From Bacillus_BA fengqiuensis (GTDB lineage Bacteria > Bacillota > Bacilli > Bacillales > Bacillaceae_H), in NCBI GenBank assembly GCA_030813035.1, contig JAUSTV010000001.1: a stretch of 64,000 nucleotides of DNA. One strand, given 5' to 3'. This document shows, in pieces, positions 60,815-64,000 of this stretch. The position numbers and the translations under genes are program-made. Position 1 is the stretch's first letter. The number at the start of each line of letters is the position of its first letter. The notes beneath the pieces were generated by a model. It was not told where the DNA came from and did no database searches. It saw only the letters and a list, made by a program, of their open reading frames with translations.

Positions 60815-62427
60815 CGATTCTTCCTTCTATCGACGAAACGTATTTGACGGCGATGTCGAACAAAGGAACGTACAAGAGGGCGGTAAAAGATTTGACAGCA
60901 GCGCCGAACGTCCAGATCAATTTGGAAGAGGACTTGGCACAAATACAACTTGAGGATGGAACGGCGGTCACATTTACAGGGGATATTCGCAGCTACTCCT
61001 GTACATGCGGCGCCCGTATCGTTTGCAAGCATGTCGTCATGGCGCTGTTAGCCGCTAAGGAGACGCTTGAAGGCGAAACACAAATGACGAATTCTGATTT
61101 TTCCTCCTTATTGAATCTAGATGTGCGCAGTATCGTTTCTGAAAAAGTGTGGGAGGAAATCCTCTTCCGCCAGCAATTCCAGCTCAACCCCATTTTTGAA
61201 GAAGGGGCAGTCTTGGTGGTTTCTTTTCCAGAAGAGAATACGATGGTCCGGTTTTTGGCAGCTGAATCGGCAGCGGACTCGATCTGTACGTGCAAAGCGA
61301 ACGGAATATGTCGCCATAAGGCCGAAGCAGTCTATGTATATCAAAAGGAGAAAGGGGTCTCGCATGAAACAGAAGAAAAACACCCTATTGTGATTGCTTC
61401 CAAAAAGCTGGCCGCTTTTAAAGAGGCGATCGAGCGAATTGTTCACCTTGGGTTATCCCGGATGACGGAAAGCACGGTGCATGAACTGGAACAACTTTCT
61501 GTACAAGTACGGTCTTTGAGATTGGCAAAATTAGAGAATTTATTCCGTAAGTTGGCGGCAGATATTGGGCTTTACAGGAAAAAGCATGCATCTTTTCAAG
61601 CGGCGTCCTATCGTCAAACCTTATCCGCGATTTATGAACAGCTTTTGTTGCTGGAGCGGCATCGTCTGCAAGAAAGCGCCTATCGTTCCGACTATTATGA
61701 AGTTCCGCCGCTCAGGTTGTATAGCTTCGGTGCGGCCGGCTGGCAAACGAAGTCCGGTTATGTTGGTGTAACCTATTATTTCTATCATCAAAAGCAGGAG
61801 AAGTGGATCACGTATACACAATCGCGCCCTCTGTTTTATGAAGGTATCAATACGACGTCTGACATGCTTCATGAGAAGCAGGCACCGTGGGGACTAGCCG
61901 GGAGCGGTTTCGAATTATCCCGCTCCATCCTTTGCTTGAAGGATGCGAAACTGAATGGTGATTTTCAATTGTCCTCGAGTTCTCACACGCTAGGGGAAAT
62001 AGAAGGAAACACAAATGTAGGAGAGTGGCATTCTCTTTTTCTCAATTCGTGGATGGATTTGCTTGAAAAAGTAAAGCGACATGAGTCAGCGGCCAGGAAA
62101 CAGGCCGTATTCTGTATAGAAGCGGCGGAAACTGGGGAGTGGTTTCTTCATGAACAGCAACAAAAATGGATTCTCCCGCTCATCGATAAAACCGGTGAAA
62201 CGCTTCATCTGCAGCTGATGAAACGACCTGAAAATGAGCGCCTGATCCAACTTGTCAAAATATATATGAATTCTCCAGAAGTAAAGCGCCTCCTTGTTCA
62301 TCCTTATCAGGAGCGTGGAATGCTGGTTGTTGCACCAATTGTATTATATACAGAAACTGGAGAAATATTGAACATTACCCTTAATGAAGGGGGAACCACG
62401 TATGATCGAAATTCTGTGCGTTATTGA
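60790..62427 (+). CDS. SWIM zinc-finger protein with two SWIM motifs, YehQ-like
   Basis: 545 residues. The first SWIM finger is C71-x-C73-x5-C79-x-H81 (SCTCGARIVCKH); the second is C166-x-C168-x5-C174-x-H176 (CTCKANGICRH), with identical spacing. SWIM domains bind DNA or protein. The remainder (about 200-545) is unrecognised, with helical and beta-rich parts. ATG 60790 follows GGGGAGG and lies inside the VWA gene. It likely supplies nucleic acid or substrate recognition for the complex; inferred. Confidence 0.88.
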   Translation: MARSHHFLAILPSIDETYLTAMSNKGTYKRAVKDLTAAPNVQINLEEDLAQIQLEDGTAVTFTGDIRSYSCTCGARIVCKHVVMALLAAKETLEGETQMTNSDFSSLLNLDVRSIVSEKVWEEILFRQQFQLNPIFEEGAVLVVSFPEENTMVRFLAAESAADSICTCKANGICRHKAEAVYVYQKEKGVSHETEEKHPIVIASKKLAAFKEAIERIVHLGLSRMTESTVHELEQLSVQVRSLRLAKLENLFRKLAADIGLYRKKHASFQAASYRQTLSAIYEQLLLLERHRLQESAYRSDYYEVPPLRLYSFGAAGWQTKSGYVGVTYYFYHQKQEKWITYTQSRPLFYEGINTTSDMLHEKQAPWGLAGSGFELSRSILCLKDAKLNGDFQLSSSSHTLGEIEGNTNVGEWHSLFLNSWMDLLEKVKRHESAARKQAVFCIEAAETGEWFLHEQQQKWILPLIDKTGETLHLQLMKRPENERLIQLVKIYMNSPEVKRLLVHPYQERGMLVVAPIVLYTETGEILNITLNEGGTTYDRNSVRY

Positions 62428-62680
62428 TGAATTAGAACAGCTTTTAGATGAGCTCTTGATTTCCGGAGCAAGTACTTTGCCTCCGTCTTTCTTCCAGGAA
62501 ATGAAGCAAGAATGTGAACGATACGGCCTTTCTTATGCTGTTACACAGTTGCTCATCATGGAGGAAGAGCGGAATAAAGCGCGTTTTCTGCATGAAGAAG
62601 AAACGAGCAGATTGACAGAGGCATTTTGCAAGCTGCAACAATATATTCAGGTTGTCCGGATTGACATGCTGCACTTATAG
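62402..62680 (+). CDS. 92-residue coiled helical protein of unknown function, last gene of the MoxR-VWA set
   Basis: ATG 62402 follows AAGGGGG and overlaps the SWIM gene by 26 bp, so it is part of the operon. The residues are mainly helical and charged (EILCVIDELEQLLDELLISG, later QLLIMEEERNKARFLHEEET), with no domain I recognise and no membrane segment. It may be an accessory or adaptor subunit. Confidence 0.7.
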   Translation: MIEILCVIDELEQLLDELLISGASTLPPSFFQEMKQECERYGLSYAVTQLLIMEEERNKARFLHEEETSRLTEAFCKLQQYIQVVRIDMLHL

Positions 62681-62703
62681 ATAAAAATAAAGGAGACAAG
62701 AAG

Positions 62704-63369
62704 TTGAACTACTTAAATCAACTAGAGATGTTATTTGAAGCGAACCGCAACGAAGAACAAGCGGTTCCAATGAAAAAGTATATGAAAGACCATTTCCCTT
62801 TTCTCGGTATAAAAGCTCCTGTAAGAAGAGAATTGATGAATAAGTTCCTTAAAGAAAGTGAGATGTTGAAAAAGCCTTTTCAACCAGACTTTGTTTTGGC
62901 GTTATGGGAGAAAGACGAGCGGGAGTATCAGTATGCCGCCCTGGACTATATAGAAAAATCTTTAAAGAAGCTTGGAAAAGAACATCTTCCGCTTATGGAA
63001 ACGTTAATTACAACAAAATCATGGTGGGACACAGTTGATATGTTGGCTCCGAAGCCTGTTGGAAAAATTGCGAAGGATTCTCCCGAGGTGATTTCAGAAA
63101 CGATAGAAGGATGGGCGTATGGAGACAAATTATGGTTTCAAAGGTCGGCGATCCTTTTTCAACTGAAATATAAAAAAGAAACAGATGAAGCACGTTTGTA
63201 TCGATACATAAAACAAAACGCACACAGCAAGGAGTTTTTCATTCAAAAGGCGATAGGGTGGGCTTTGAGAGAATACTCCAAGACCAATCCGGATTCGGTT
63301 AAACGGTTTATAGAAGAAAACGAACTGCCGAAGCTGAGCATCCGTGAAGGAAGCAAGTATTTGACATAA
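62704..63369 (+). CDS. AlkD-like DNA alkylation repair protein
   Basis: 221 residues from TTG 62704, with AAAGGAG upstream. HEAT-like repeat fold of the AlkD DNA glycosylase family, which excises bulky or cationic alkylpurines. Diagnostic segments: LITTKSWWDTVDMLAPKPVG, RSAILFQLKYKKETDEAR and FIQKAIGWALREYSKTNP. The catalytic Asp of AlkD lies in the SWWDTVD motif and is present. It starts 23 bp after the preceding gene with no terminator, so it is probably co-transcribed with the MoxR-VWA operon. Confidence 0.88.
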   Translation: MNYLNQLEMLFEANRNEEQAVPMKKYMKDHFPFLGIKAPVRRELMNKFLKESEMLKKPFQPDFVLALWEKDEREYQYAALDYIEKSLKKLGKEHLPLMETLITTKSWWDTVDMLAPKPVGKIAKDSPEVISETIEGWAYGDKLWFQRSAILFQLKYKKETDEARLYRYIKQNAHSKEFFIQKAIGWALREYSKTNPDSVKRFIEENELPKLSIREGSKYLT

Positions 63370-63679
63370 TGAAAAAGCAGTAATTAACGCTGTTCTCGAA
63401 CAAGGCTTTCACTTTCAATGATGACCGGAACTCAAAGGGATAGAACGCATCTTTGATTCCCGGTCGCATAAGACGACATCCAGCAGAAAGAATGTACGTT
63501 TACTTTCTGTAAAAAGTATTTTATAAAAAGAAGAGAATTCATTATAATAAAAAAGCTTTTCTGAATAAAAAGTACCACTCACTAATTGGCTAAAATTACC
63601 AACTTCGCATATGTTGATTTCCGCGAAGTTATCAGGTAAGATAGTTTCTGTAGCCGGCAAAACAAACTTGATTGAAATT
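63370..63679. other. intergenic region between alkD-like gene and tRNA cluster
   Basis: No gene that I trust. A long imperfect inverted repeat GACCGGAACTCAAA / TTTGATTCCCGGTC spans 63423-63465 and could be a terminator-like structure, although there is no T tract. Confidence 0.35.
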
Positions 63680-63747
63680 GCTGGTGCAGCTCAGTAGAGA
63701 GAGCAATCGACTTGAAATCAAAAGTTCAAGTTCTTTACGGCTCATCA
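63680..63747 (+). pseudogene. decayed tRNA gene
   Basis: Starts GCTGGTGCAGCTCAGT, with D-arm and anticodon-like parts (GAGAGCAATCGACTTGAAATC) and a TTCAAGTTC T-arm remnant, and ends CGGCTCATCA. The acceptor and anticodon stems no longer pair, so it cannot fold as a tRNA. The parts resemble a Thr- or Ser-type tRNA. Confidence 0.5.
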
Positions 63748-63757
63748 TTTAAAATAT

Positions 63758-63841
63758 GCGGGTGTGGCGGAATTGGCAGACGCACCAGACTTAGGATCTG
63801 GCGCCTTTGGCGTGGGGGTTCGAGTCCCTTCACCCGCACCA
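63758..63841 (+). tRNA. tRNA-Leu (anticodon TAG)
   Basis: GCGGGTG acceptor arm pairs with CACCCGC. The anticodon stem CCAGA / TCTGG frames CTTAGGA, giving anticodon TAG. A variable arm (GCGCCTTTGGCGT) fits a class II tRNA. The T arm GGGTTCGAGTCCC and a genomic CCA end are present. Confidence 0.95.
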
Positions 63842-63865
63842 TTTTAGAAAAGTGTAAGCGACTGT

Positions 63866-63966
63866 TCAGCCTTGAGAGGCGTTGGAGCTTCTGATATAGA
63901 AACCGCTCTTTGGTTTCAATAGCAGAAGTGAAACGACCGAAAGGGTAGGAGCTGAAACTAGACACT
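63866..63966 (+). repeat. spacer element between Leu tRNA genes
   Basis: Contains GAAACGACCGAAAGGGTAGG and GGAGCTGAAACTAGACA, resembling a dispersed intergenic sequence I remember from Bacillus and Parageobacillus genomes. AGAAACC / GGTTTC in the middle can form a hairpin. Only one copy is seen in this window. Confidence 0.4.
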
Positions 63967-63972
63967 GTAAAT

Positions 63973-64000
63973 GCCGGTGTGGCGGAATTGGCAGACGCGC
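63973..64000 (+). tRNA. tRNA-Leu, partial at window edge
   Basis: GCCGGTGTGGCGGAATTGGC followed by AGACGCGC, the 5' third of a class II tRNA-Leu. The anticodon is outside the window. Confidence 0.85.

Noticed and set aside
63415..63660. 81-codon minus-strand frame before the tRNA cluster
   Set aside because: No ribosome site and an unconvincing protein; the region contains an inverted repeat instead.

Overview
The window looks like a chromosome segment of a spore-forming, low-to-moderate G+C Bacillaceae bacterium (Bacillus sensu lato). The evidence is a tricistronic gerA-type spore germination operon at the left end, Bacillus-style Shine-Dalgarno sites with frequent TTG/GTG starts, Fur boxes of the Bacillus type, HssRS-HrtBA, GltC, YvbH, YfiZ/YfhA/YfiY/YfhB homologues and a Leu tRNA cluster. 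I cannot name the species. Nothing was searched against a database; family names rest on recognised motifs and remembered homologues. Layout: 1-4 kb germinant receptor operon. 4-9.3 kb GNAT, MscS channel, SUV3-like helicase and VanW lipoprotein. 9.3-14.6 kb Rossmann-fold protein, GntR regulator, an ABC-F protein behind an attenuator-like leader, ChaB and a small hydrophilic protein. 14.6-19.4 kb a haem-stress module (hssR-hssS, then hrtB-hrtA) with HssR-type direct repeats before both transcription units, then a DUF454 protein. 19.5-24.2 kb SDR/LysR pair, LacI regulator, YvbH-like protein and GNAT. 24.2-28.4 kb a mobile cluster: an IS110-family transposase with a probable bridge RNA region, and a group II intron inserted in a dispersed repeat. 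29-31.5 kb gltC/gdhA. 31.5-36.4 kb a patchy accessory stretch with DoxX, MFS and MOSC gene remnants, small ORFs, a DnaD-like fragment and a membrane-anchored sugar-binding-like protein. 36.6-41.3 kb a Fur-controlled siderophore uptake operon without its own ATPase, then a PhzF-like gene. 41.6-51.7 kb EamA transporter/XRE-cupin pair, Tn3, BstA/DinB and IS6 remnants, a TagO/WecA-like protein that has lost catalytic residues, malic enzyme, a zinc-ribbon plus Mrr-like endonuclease pair, MBL hydrolase and RidA. 51.8-63.4 kb contains the most interesting system: a tightly overlapping operon of DUF4132/HEAT-repeat protein, MoxR-type AAA+ ATPase, DUF5682 protein, VWA protein, double-SWIM protein and a 92-residue unknown, followed 23 bp later by an AlkD-like DNA alkylation repair gene. 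It resembles the uncharacterised yehI-yehL-yehM-yehP-yehQ set of E. coli. A degenerate LexA-like palindrome lies in front of it. The end of the window has a decayed tRNA, a tRNA-Leu(TAG) and the start of a second tRNA-Leu. Two dispersed repeat families thread through the window. Family R (five copies) begins with TAAAGG and directly supplies the stop codon of three unrelated genes. Family S carries the sequence recognised by the group II intron, whose EBS1 and EBS2 match it exactly.
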